From NCBI GenBank assembly GCA_040004035.1, contig JAMPLN010000001.1: a stretch of 64,000 bases of DNA. One strand, 5' to 3'. Position 1 is the first letter of the stretch, and the number at the start of each line of letters is the position of its first letter. The DNA is from Microcoleus vaginatus_C (lineage in GTDB: Bacteria; Cyanobacteriota; Cyanobacteriia; Cyanobacteriales; Microcoleaceae). The position numbers and the translations under genes were made by a program. Below are positions 53,070 through 60,879 of the stretch, in pieces. Below the pieces are notes generated by a model. The model was not told the origin of the DNA. It did no database searches and saw only the letters and a list, made by a program, of their open reading frames with translations.

Positions 53070-53921
53070 ATGATAGAAAAAATTTTAGTAGCCGTCGCCG
53101 GTCGCGGCTTGTGCGAAGAGATGTTTAATATGTTGATGGACATCCCTTCCTTGCAACAAACCTCTGTCACCGTCTTGCACGTCGTGCCGCCGCAAGTAAC
53201 CTCCGATGGCATGGCCGAGAAATTGGAAGAAGGAGGCAAAATTTTAGCACAAGCAGTCCAGTCTTTGAAAATAGATCCCAGCAGAGTCAATCCTCGGCTC
53301 AAACAGGGAGACCCGAAAACCACAGTTTGCCAAGTCGCAGAAGAAGAACAATCCGACTTAGTAATTATGGGTTCCCGGGGACTCGGAAGGCTGCAATCGA
53401 TTTTGGAAAACTCAGTCAGCCAGTACGTTTTTCAGCTAACATCCCGACCGATGTTGTTAGTAAAAGACGACATCTACGTCAAAAAAATCAAGCGCGTCAT
53501 GGTGGCGGTAGACAAATCAGAATCTGCCAAACAGTCATTACAGCTTGCGCTATCTTTGGTCAAAGAAGTCAGTGGCGGAGAGATAATTTTAGTACACGTC
53601 ACCAAAGATTTGACGGGAAAAGCCAGCACAGATTTAACAGTAAGTGCTGACAAAGACCCCGTATTAGCCCCAGCAGTAGCACTAGCGAAACAAATGGGAG
53701 TTAGCTACCGCTGCGTGAGTGCTACAGGCAAGCCAGGGGAAGAAATTTGTCGGATTGCAGACGACATGAATGCCGACTTGTTGGTGCTCGGTTCCCCGGA
53801 TCGACGGCCCAACGTTGCCAAAAACTTTGTAGATATCGATCGACTCCTGGGAAATTCGCTATCAGACTACGTGCGAGTTTATGCCAACTGTCCCGTCTTG
53901 CTAGCCCGCACAGTAGGCTAG
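53070..53921 (+). CDS. Tandem universal stress protein
   Basis: A 283-residue protein with two UspA folds, residues ~1-133 and ~140-283. The first has VIMGSRGLGRLQSILENSVSQYV and the second LVLGSPDRR with LLGNSLSDYVRVY, each resembling the C-terminal nucleotide-binding segment of the fold; the GxxGxxxxxxxxxGS ATP motif is only partly kept in both. It is cytosolic. A strong hairpin terminator follows. Role in stress from family knowledge; ATP binding uncertain. Confidence 0.9.
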   Translation: MIEKILVAVAGRGLCEEMFNMLMDIPSLQQTSVTVLHVVPPQVTSDGMAEKLEEGGKILAQAVQSLKIDPSRVNPRLKQGDPKTTVCQVAEEEQSDLVIMGSRGLGRLQSILENSVSQYVFQLTSRPMLLVKDDIYVKKIKRVMVAVDKSESAKQSLQLALSLVKEVSGGEIILVHVTKDLTGKASTDLTVSADKDPVLAPAVALAKQMGVSYRCVSATGKPGEEICRIADDMNADLLVLGSPDRRPNVAKNFVDIDRLLGNSLSDYVRVYANCPVLLARTVG

Positions 53922-53965
53922 AATCTCATCGTTAAGAGTTAGCAGCTAACACTCAACATTTAACA

Positions 53966-54005
53966 AAAAAAGCGCCTCAGCAAAAAGCTGTTGGCGCTTT
54001 TTTTT
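53966..54005 (+). terminator. Rho-independent terminator
   Basis: AGCGCC-TCAGC-AAAAA-GCTG-TT-GGCGCT forms a hairpin at 53971-53998, followed by eight T's and preceded by a run of A's, so it can stop transcription of the Usp gene and of the convergent psbM in either direction. Confidence 0.88.
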
Positions 54006-54042
54006 GCAACCAGCTTGCACCAGACAGAAACAGCAGCAGTTG

Positions 54043-54156
54043 CTAATCTTTTCTGCTTTGACGGCTAGCTGTTTGAATGTACAGAATGATTAGAAAAACG
54101 CTGGGAACCAATACAAACAGAATGGTTGCCACAAACCCTAAATCGTTAACTTCCAT
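54043..54156 (-). CDS. psbM: Photosystem II reaction-centre protein M
   Basis: A 37-residue single-span membrane protein, read from ATG 54156 to TAG 54043-54045. It starts MEVNDLGFVATILFVLVP and continues through VFLIILYIQTAS to a basic end, matching PsbM at the dimer interface of photosystem II. It is too short for ordinary gene callers but fully supported by sequence. It lies convergent to the Usp gene with a bidirectional terminator between them, and the ferredoxin gene follows upstream on the same strand. Confidence 0.95.
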   Translation of the reverse strand: MEVNDLGFVATILFVLVPSVFLIILYIQTASRQSRKD

Positions 54157-54451
54157 GAAGACGCTCGCCTCTATCGGAAAATAGGAAAATACACACAACT
54201 AGGATATCACTCAAAGGCGAAAGGCAAACTCGAAGACAGAAGAAGAGCTGACGGACAAGCGTCGAAACCCGCTTTCTGCCTGGATGCCTCGCTGCCCAAT
54301 CTCTTATTTGTCCTAGAAACCAAGTTTCTTTTCCTAGGCCGGTAAAAGGCGTGATTATACAGTGAAATAGGAAAAAAAACACAATTATTGCATTCTGCAT
54401 TTTTCTTTCCTTGTGCATCTCTAGCATCTCTAGCCTTCTGCCTTCTGAAAG

Positions 54452-54748
54452 TCACGGTTTAGTCTTGACGCTGACCTCGCCATTGACCATAGCTTGACAA
54501 GCCAACCGATAGTTTTCGGGCTTTTTCTTGAGCTTGCGGTTCTCAAAGTCAGTGCGGGGCGACAGATTTTCACTGCCCTCGACAATTTCCACAATGCAGG
54601 TGCCGCATTGACCATAGCCCCCGCAGTTCATCATCTTTCCCGAAAATGTGTACAAATCGATGCGGTTTTCTAGAGCTTTGAGCCTCAAATTGGCTCCGTC
54701 TGCTGCGATGACTTCCTGATTTTCCTTCACAAACTTGATATTGGCCAT
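54452..54748 (-). CDS. 2Fe-2S ferredoxin-like protein
   Basis: A 98-residue plant/adrenodoxin-like 2Fe-2S ferredoxin. The cluster ligands are NCGGYGQCGTCIVEIVEG (three Cys) and RLACQAM (fourth). The protein is shorter and more basic than photosynthetic PetF and likely serves another electron transfer route. It lies ~300 bases upstream of psbM on the same strand, a neighbourhood found in several cyanobacteria as far as I recall. Confidence 0.9.
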   Translation of the reverse strand: MANIKFVKENQEVIAADGANLRLKALENRIDLYTFSGKMMNCGGYGQCGTCIVEIVEGSENLSPRTDFENRKLKKKPENYRLACQAMVNGEVSVKTKP

Positions 54749-54866
54749 TGCCGATTCCTTAACGCAGTTGACATGGAACTCTATTACAAAATATTAACTA
54801 ATGTGTCGGACGTTTAATACAGGATGTGCAATTGATCTGGTAATTAAAGCTCGCCCCAACTCAATC

Positions 54867-56759
54867 TCAAGGAGCATCCGAGAGGTTATTAGTCGGAAGA
54901 TTACTCACCGCCCGCTGAAGAGACGAAAGCCCCAGGTTGTAGGTGACAATTGCCGACAATCGGTTTCTCTCAGCCCTAGTCAAATCAGTTTCCGCCTGAA
55001 TCACATCCGTCTGAGTACCCACACCAGCTTGAAAGCGCAGTCTGGCCAAACGCAAAGCTTCCCTTGACTGCAAAACCCCCGCCTCCGAAGTTTCGATATT
55101 CTCAAAACTCGACTCCAAGCCAAAATAAGCTTGTTCCACTTCCCGGCGAACCTGATTGCGGAGTTGGTCGAATCGACTTTCGGCGATCGCAATATCAGCA
55201 TCCCGCTGTCTCACCCTCGCGTTCGCCGCGCCCCCATCAAAGATACTCCAAGTCAGACTCGCCCGGATCGAATAACCATCGGCCCAGCCGCGAGTAGCAA
55301 ACGGGTTCGGGTCGTCAGGGTCTTGCCCCAGCACGTTGTAACTACCCCCAACACTCAGTTGAGGCAAACGCCCCGCCTGAATCGATCGCCTCTGCTGCTT
55401 GCTGATATCCCTCTGCACCAACTGCTGTTCCAACTCGGGGCGATTCCTAAAAGCCTGCACGATACTCTCTTCCAAAGACAGCCTCCAAGAGCCGGCTTGC
55501 TCTACCGGGTCAGCCGCTGTCAAGTTCGCCGACTGGCTGATATTCAAAATCTCAGCCAGACGCCGCTGGGCAACTCGCTGATCGCGGCGGGCAACTGACA
55601 GTTGTTGCACTTCGTTAGCCAAATTTGCCTGAGCCTGCAACACAGCAAACCGGGTTCCCACCCCTGCCCGTTCCAAAGCTTCGGCATCCCGCAAACTTTG
55701 CTGGGCATTTCTGACCGAAGCTTGGCGGATGGCAACTTGTCCGTCCGCGTTTTGCAAGGTGTAGTAAGCCTCAGCAGTGTCGAAGCGGAGTTCCTCGGCT
55801 TGGCGTTCCACATCCAGTTCCCGAAGGCGCAACTGTTCCTCTGCCGCGCGGATGTTAGCCCGCCGCCTGCCGAACAAATCCACGTCATAGCTCAACTGCA
55901 AAGTGCTGTTGAGACTGTTGCTGCCGAAATTTTGCCGGGCTTGCTCGGCGGGCTGCCCGGTTCCGTTAGCCCGAGAGTTGTTGAAGCGCTGCTGAGCCCG
56001 GACTCCGAGTTCTCCCCCGGCAGTCACAGACCGGCTGGCGTCCATTTGAAAATTCAGGTCTGGATAAAGAGCAGCTTGCTGTTCGCGCAAAGCTGCTCTG
56101 CTTTGTTCCACTTGCTGTCCGGCGATTTGCAAAACTTGGCTGTTGCGGCGGGCGAGGTCGATCGCCTGCTGCAAGGTAATTGACTCAGTTTGCTCGATCC
56201 TGACATCCTCCGGGTTTGTCGGAAACTGCAGCGGATTCGGGTTGGGTTCCAGGGAAGCCGGAGGCTTGGTGTCTAAAATGCCCCTTGGAGGCACAGGGGG
56301 GAAACTTTCGTTCGGAGTGCCCCGGAGAATGGGTACCGGGGAACTGGGCACAGGAACATTGTTGGGAGGGTTCGGGGAAGGCTGCTGAACCTCTGTCGGT
56401 TCCAAACCTCTTAGTGGTGTGGAACCGCCCTGAGACAGAGTTGATGGGGCAGCCGGAGCAGCCTGTTGAGGCTTTGATGCTTGCTCGGGCTGGGTTCGAG
56501 TTGATGCGATATTCGCTCCCCCTTGCTGCTGAGAGTCGGAGGTTTGAGGGTTAAGGGCGATCGACTGTTCGGCCTCTGATGCTGATTCTGCCGCTGTGTT
56601 CGAGGTCGATCGAACCTTCTGACCTAATTCGAGCTGATTGCTAAGGGCCACACTGTCCTGAGATTGAGCCGGAGGCTGTGCTGAAGCACTCTGTGCGGCG
56701 TTGCTGAAAGTAATTGCAGCGCCCACTCCGACTACGATGATTTGACGAAAAACACGCAT
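54867..56759 (-). CDS. TolC-family outer-membrane efflux protein
   Basis: A 630-residue TolC-type channel with a Sec signal (MRVFRQIIVVGVGAAITFSNAAQSASA). After a long Pro/Gln/Ser-rich linker (residues ~30-180) come two outer-membrane-efflux repeats, with ITLQQAIDLARRNSQVLQIAG at the start of the first and RLARLRFQAGVGTQTDVIQAE in the second. It should form a trimeric tunnel for type I secretion or drug efflux. No inner-membrane partner is adjacent; the long low-complexity N-terminus is typical of cyanobacterial members such as HgdD. Confidence 0.9.
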   Translation of the reverse strand: MRVFRQIIVVGVGAAITFSNAAQSASAQPPAQSQDSVALSNQLELGQKVRSTSNTAAESASEAEQSIALNPQTSDSQQQGGANIASTRTQPEQASKPQQAAPAAPSTLSQGGSTPLRGLEPTEVQQPSPNPPNNVPVPSSPVPILRGTPNESFPPVPPRGILDTKPPASLEPNPNPLQFPTNPEDVRIEQTESITLQQAIDLARRNSQVLQIAGQQVEQSRAALREQQAALYPDLNFQMDASRSVTAGGELGVRAQQRFNNSRANGTGQPAEQARQNFGSNSLNSTLQLSYDVDLFGRRRANIRAAEEQLRLRELDVERQAEELRFDTAEAYYTLQNADGQVAIRQASVRNAQQSLRDAEALERAGVGTRFAVLQAQANLANEVQQLSVARRDQRVAQRRLAEILNISQSANLTAADPVEQAGSWRLSLEESIVQAFRNRPELEQQLVQRDISKQQRRSIQAGRLPQLSVGGSYNVLGQDPDDPNPFATRGWADGYSIRASLTWSIFDGGAANARVRQRDADIAIAESRFDQLRNQVRREVEQAYFGLESSFENIETSEAGVLQSREALRLARLRFQAGVGTQTDVIQAETDLTRAERNRLSAIVTYNLGLSSLQRAVSNLPTNNLSDAP

Positions 56760-56899
56760 AATTTTTTAATTACTCTGCAATCCTAGAGACAATTTTAGAG
56801 CAAGAGTTGGCTTCAAGTTTCTAGTTTGTAGCCTGAACTCGCCAGTTACAAGTCAGAATTACCCTACTCATCTTAACTGTTGAATGTTCGGTTCAAAAT

Positions 56900-58285
56900 T
56901 TACAATTCAACTTCAGCAGTTGCTCGACCGATCGCCGCCGAGATTAGTTCCTCTACTCCGCTAACCGGCAAAATCCGGGTTTTCAGCAAGCTGGCAAGTT
57001 GTTCGACGGTCATGTCGTCTAGAAAACGCGGTTCCCCCTGTTTTAGCATCACCGACGGCAGCAGGATGCCATCTCCCAAGTCTCGCCCCTGCAAAGCTTC
57101 GAGCAAATCTTGCCCGGTGAGCAAACCCGTAACAGTGATAGTTTGTCCCCAGTAGTGGCTGCACAGTGCTGCCATGTTGACGGACAAGCCGGGAATTTGG
57201 TTTAGTTGTTGTACGATCGGCTCAAAAGCTTTTTCGACAGCATTCCCCACCACCCAAACTAACTTGCGCTCTGGCTCTACTTGCATCGGTTGCAGCTTCT
57301 CAAAAGCCGTTTCAAACTGCTGGATAAACTGGCGGATAGAACCCACACCGTTACCAATTTGCGGATAATCTTCGTAATCAGCAGCCGACGGCAAATCTAA
57401 ACCAGCTATTAAAAACCACTCGTCAGCCAGCCAAATACAGCGCGATTTTGAATTCTGCTTTTTAGCTTTTCCGCCCCCTTTTCCTGTACTTAAAAGCACT
57501 TGAATTTTCTGCACTTGCTCTATTACTTCTCGCGCTTTTTCCGCAGTTACTGCGATCAGTTCATCTTCTGCTGGGCGAAAGCGAGTTAAACCCACCGGCA
57601 CTACAGCCACCGATGCTACAGCGGGAAGATTTCCGGTATGAAACTTTGCCAAATCTAACAAAGTGCGTTCTAAATGTTCGCCGTCATTAATACCAGGACA
57701 AACAACTACTTGAGCGTGAATTTGCAAGCGGCGTTCTTGAAACCATTTGATTTGTTCTAGAATCTTCCCAGCGCGGAGATTTTTTAACAGCCTAATTCGC
57801 ACTTCTGGTTCGGTAGCGTGCACGGAAACATAGAGAGGAGAAAGCCGCATTTGTTCGATTCTGTCCCACTCTTTTTGAGTCAGATTTGTGAGAGTGAGAT
57901 AGCTGCCATAAAGAAAGCTGAGGCGGTAGTCATCATCTTTGAGATACAAAGTTTCGCGCTTTCCCGGAGGCTGCTGGTCGATAAAGCAAAAAGGGCAGCG
58001 ATTGTTGCACTGAATTAGTCCATCGAAGAGAGCAGTTTCAAATTCCAATCCTAAATCTTCGTCGTACTCTTTTTCGATTTCTAACTTGTGAGTTTTGCCT
58101 TTACTGTCTAATACTTCTAGTTCGAGAACTTCATCGGCGCACAGGAATTGATAGTCAATTAAATCGCGGGGTTTTTGACCGTTGACTGCGACGATAGAGT
58201 CTCCGGGTTCAAATCCCATTTCGGCGCAGATGCTGTCGGGGATAACTTTGGTAATTATGGCTGGTTTGATTGAGGATTCGCTCAT
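56900..58285 (-). CDS. PDZ/radical-SAM DUF512 protein (TIGR03279 type)
   Basis: A 461-residue cyanobacterial protein with an N-terminal PDZ-like segment (PDSICAEMGFEPGDSIVAVNG), an atypical radical-SAM-like cysteine motif CNNRCPFCF and a C-terminal DUF512 region (VGLTRFRPAEDELIAVT, VVGNAVEKAFEPIVQQL). The cluster motif is C-x3-C-x2-C, consistent with a [4Fe-4S] SAM enzyme. The reaction is not known. Family members occur singly in oxygenic phototrophs. Start ATG 58285. Confidence 0.9.
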   Translation of the reverse strand: MSESSIKPAIITKVIPDSICAEMGFEPGDSIVAVNGQKPRDLIDYQFLCADEVLELEVLDSKGKTHKLEIEKEYDEDLGLEFETALFDGLIQCNNRCPFCFIDQQPPGKRETLYLKDDDYRLSFLYGSYLTLTNLTQKEWDRIEQMRLSPLYVSVHATEPEVRIRLLKNLRAGKILEQIKWFQERRLQIHAQVVVCPGINDGEHLERTLLDLAKFHTGNLPAVASVAVVPVGLTRFRPAEDELIAVTAEKAREVIEQVQKIQVLLSTGKGGGKAKKQNSKSRCIWLADEWFLIAGLDLPSAADYEDYPQIGNGVGSIRQFIQQFETAFEKLQPMQVEPERKLVWVVGNAVEKAFEPIVQQLNQIPGLSVNMAALCSHYWGQTITVTGLLTGQDLLEALQGRDLGDGILLPSVMLKQGEPRFLDDMTVEQLASLLKTRILPVSGVEELISAAIGRATAEVEL

Positions 58286-58436
58286 GGTTATTTGTTATTT
58301 GTTATTTGTTAGCGGAGAATGTTTACAGTTTAACTTGTCTAGGCTGACAGAAGCGATCGCCCGATGACTTCTGCCAGTCTAGGCGAGTGAATTGTCTTTA
58401 ACAGAATTGACTTGTCGGGTTGCTAAATATACAGCA

Positions 58437-58772
58437 TTATATTTTTTCCATAAACAGTCCTGCAATCCGCACCTCAAAAGTTATTCCGGGTAGCTGAGGC
58501 TGCCATCCAAGTTGCACTGCTTGCCGTATCCATTGTGTTGCATCACAGGGTGTTACTGGTTTCACTTCGTTAGCGGGACTTAAACCTTGAGGATGAGGTC
58601 GATCGGTGAGGATAACTAACACCGAACCCCGTTTTTCAGCGTGTTCGACACCAACATGAATGTTTCCGCAATCGTAGTATGCTTGCGTATAAGTAGCTTG
58701 TCTTCGGATTAGCCAGATGAAAGGCTCCCCATCAACAATTATTTTTCTGGTTCCTTTTTTCGGTATTGACAT
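58437..58772 (-). CDS. Small conserved protein, paralogue A
   Basis: A 111-residue protein beginning MSIPKKGTRKIIVDGEPFIWL, then IRRQATYTQAYYDCG, ILTDRPHPQGLSP and QWIRQAVQLGWQPQ. No family name recognised. ATG 58772 is preferred; the in-frame extension to 58889 would include an AAACCCGGTTT repeat and has no counterpart in the second copy. A near-identical copy lies at 63593-63931, and upstream bases also match, so the duplication is recent. Confidence 0.85.
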   Translation of the reverse strand: MSIPKKGTRKIIVDGEPFIWLIRRQATYTQAYYDCGNIHVGVEHAEKRGSVLVILTDRPHPQGLSPANEVKPVTPCDATQWIRQAVQLGWQPQLPGITFEVRIAGLFMEKI

Positions 58773-58984
58773 AGTTTGTTTCAACAGGAATATTTCAGCA
58801 TTCTCAACAAGCATTGATAAACCGGGACTAGGAGCGAAGAATCTAGGTTTTGTTGCTCCAGTTTTTGCCAGAAACCCGGTTTCTGCCACAGGTACAATAT
58901 CTAAGTTTCAAGAAATCCTAATCTACGAGCGCTCGATCAATATAACATTCAAAGATTACTTTTTTCAACATAACTTTTTAGGTT

Positions 58985-59344
58985 CTACAGCAATAAATCC
59001 CACATATTGAGCATTTCAAGATACATTTTTTCCGACTTCAATTTTTTGTGTTCCAGCTCCAGATTTGTGCTATTATCAGTTTCATGGAGTGTATAGCAAA
59101 TAGTTAAATAGTTTTCTGGCACTCTAACCGTACCGTGATTGTCGCTCCAGTACCTGTACTGAACTTTTTCATTAGGCAATAAGATTTCAATTGTTCCATA
59201 ATCCGTAAAATCTCGGTCTCCATTACTTCCCTTGAGAATAATCTTGCTACCAACTTCCCAAGTCGATCGAACTTCTTTCAGTGGATAATATTGGACGAGT
59301 TTGTCGGAGTTAGTCAGCGCGTCAAAGAGAACGCTTGGCGGCAC
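58985..59344 (-). pseudogene. SRPBCC/AHSA1-like protein, probably damaged at both ends
   Basis: A START/AHSA1-fold protein (119 codons from GTG 59344): VLFDALTNSDKLVQYYPLKE and SKIILKGSNGDRDFTDYGTI are typical. Two oddities: upstream codons still read NIFNPKTNID, matching the usual first strand but lacking a start codon (ATA where ATG could have been), and after the TAG at 58985-58987 the frame continues NLKSYVEKSNL then TGA, like the missing end of the C-terminal helix. Both suggest a recently disrupted gene, or sequencing errors. It follows the LysE gene by 38 bases. Confidence 0.65.
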
Positions 59345-59382
59345 ATCGATATTTGTTTTTGGATTAAAAATGTTGTCATAAT

Positions 59383-59994
59383 CTATGCTTTTATTATCAA
59401 AAATATTCCCACCGCGATCGTGACGCAGCCAGCAGCAATGTTGATGCCTTTCGTGATTTTAGAACTGATCAGCAATCTAGCTCGATCGGCCGCGAGTGCG
59501 TAACCCAGTTTTACACCACCTACGGATACTATAGCAATTGCAATGATGATGGCAGTATCAAAATAAGATATTTTGGAAAGATCGAGAAATGCTGGAAAAA
59601 AACCGAGATAGAAGAGAGTTGCTTTTTGGTCGCCTAATGTAATAAACAATCCCGTTAAAAAACTCGACAGCCAAGAGGATTTAACAACTTCCGCCGCTTC
59701 TACATCCTGCAATTTTGACCTGCACAAACCTATTCCCAACCAAATGAGATAAGCCCCGCCGAGATATTTGATGAGAAAAAATAGGTTTCCCATCTTTTCC
59801 GCAAGCAGCGATAAACCTAAAATGGCTATCAGGATGAAAATGATGTCACCAACTACTATTCCTAGGGTTGTAAAAACACCGTGAATAAATCCAAATGCGG
59901 CCGATCGAGTGGAAACAGCCAATACGCTGATGCTGGGAATAGCAGCCAAGACGGTCATCGCACAGAATAATGCTACAATACTACTAAAGTTCAT
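59383..59994 (-). CDS. LysE/RhtB-family exporter
   Basis: A 203-residue membrane exporter with six helices. LAAIPSISVLAVSTRSAAFGF at the N-terminus and LIKYLGGAYLIWLGIGL, GLFITLGDQKATLFYLGFFPA in the middle match the LysE superfamily that exports amino acids or related metabolites. The ATG at 59994 (MNFSSIVALF) is chosen; a longer frame from 60012 adds six residues. It probably forms a two-gene transcript with the SRPBCC gene downstream. Confidence 0.88.
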   Translation of the reverse strand: MNFSSIVALFCAMTVLAAIPSISVLAVSTRSAAFGFIHGVFTTLGIVVGDIIFILIAILGLSLLAEKMGNLFFLIKYLGGAYLIWLGIGLCRSKLQDVEAAEVVKSSWLSSFLTGLFITLGDQKATLFYLGFFPAFLDLSKISYFDTAIIIAIAIVSVGGVKLGYALAADRARLLISSKITKGINIAAGCVTIAVGIFLIIKA

Positions 59995-60076
59995 ATCGCT
60001 AACTACTTTCAAATCCGGAAACTAACTGTAGAACATTTGCTATAACAGGTGTAGATTTTTTAGCTGAGAAAAGTCT

Positions 60077-60769
60077 ATGAAACGCAGGTCTCTTGGCTGG
60101 CATCACCTTCTCTTGGGTGCGATCGCCCTATCCATTGAATCGATCGTTTGCAGTTGCATTTCTGTTTCGGCACAAGAGCTACCTACTCTAGCAAAAAATA
60201 TGTCCTATGCGCAAGCTAGGGCAGGTTTACAAGATGCGGGGTGGCAAGCTGCTTACAACAATTATTACTCCCCCGGTCGGATTGCAGCCTTAAATTCGAT
60301 CGAGAAATATATTATCAGCAAATTTTGGTTTGCAGAACTGGTCGCTTGTCCGGAAACGGCACGGGGATTGTGTCATTTTCAGTTTGTCACAGCAGATGGG
60401 AAAACTTTAACCATTACAACCACCAATAATAGCGCAGAAAAACAACCCTCGATCGTCTCTTGGGAGGTAAAACCGGCAAAAATTAAACTTTCTCAACCCC
60501 TACCAATGTTGCGTCAGGATAATCCCTATGCTGAGGTGAGACAAGCTTTAATTAATGCTGGGTGGCAACCAGTTTCCGACTCTTATTTATCGCCCTCCGA
60601 TCGCGATCGTGCCGATCGATCTGGGTATCCAGAATTGCAAGCCTGTAGCGGTACGGGTTTGGGATTTTGTAGCTTTATTTTTAGCGCAGCCGACGGTCAA
60701 AAACTCCGAGTTATAACGGCTGGAAGAAATTCGACACTTTATAGGTGGTCGATCGAAGAAGGAAGATAA
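60077..60769 (+). CDS. Secreted protein with two tandem Cys-pair repeats
   Basis: A 230-residue exported protein with signal peptide (LLLGAIALSIESIVCSCISVSAQ). The mature part has two repeats: MSYAQARAGLQDAGWQAAY ... ELVACPETARGLCHFQF and NPYAEVRQALINAGWQPVS ... ELQACSGTGLGFCSFIF. Each repeat ends with a likely disulfide pair and an AADG-type strand (TADGKTL, AADGQKL). I do not recognise a named domain; the layout suggests a duplicated ~95-residue unit, perhaps periplasmic and ligand-binding. Confidence 0.85.
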   Translation: MKRRSLGWHHLLLGAIALSIESIVCSCISVSAQELPTLAKNMSYAQARAGLQDAGWQAAYNNYYSPGRIAALNSIEKYIISKFWFAELVACPETARGLCHFQFVTADGKTLTITTTNNSAEKQPSIVSWEVKPAKIKLSQPLPMLRQDNPYAEVRQALINAGWQPVSDSYLSPSDRDRADRSGYPELQACSGTGLGFCSFIFSAADGQKLRVITAGRNSTLYRWSIEEGR

Positions 60770-60879
60770 TGGAAGAAGATGGCGTGCCAGATGCTACCAA
60801 TTGGATTTTAGGATCGGTACAAAGTTCATAGTTGATAGTTAATATTTAATCGCCTTCGGAGAACAGGTAAATGTCCCTT

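Noticed and set aside
58773..58889. Longer start for paralogue A
   Set aside because: The extension is translated dispersed repeat and is absent from paralogue B.
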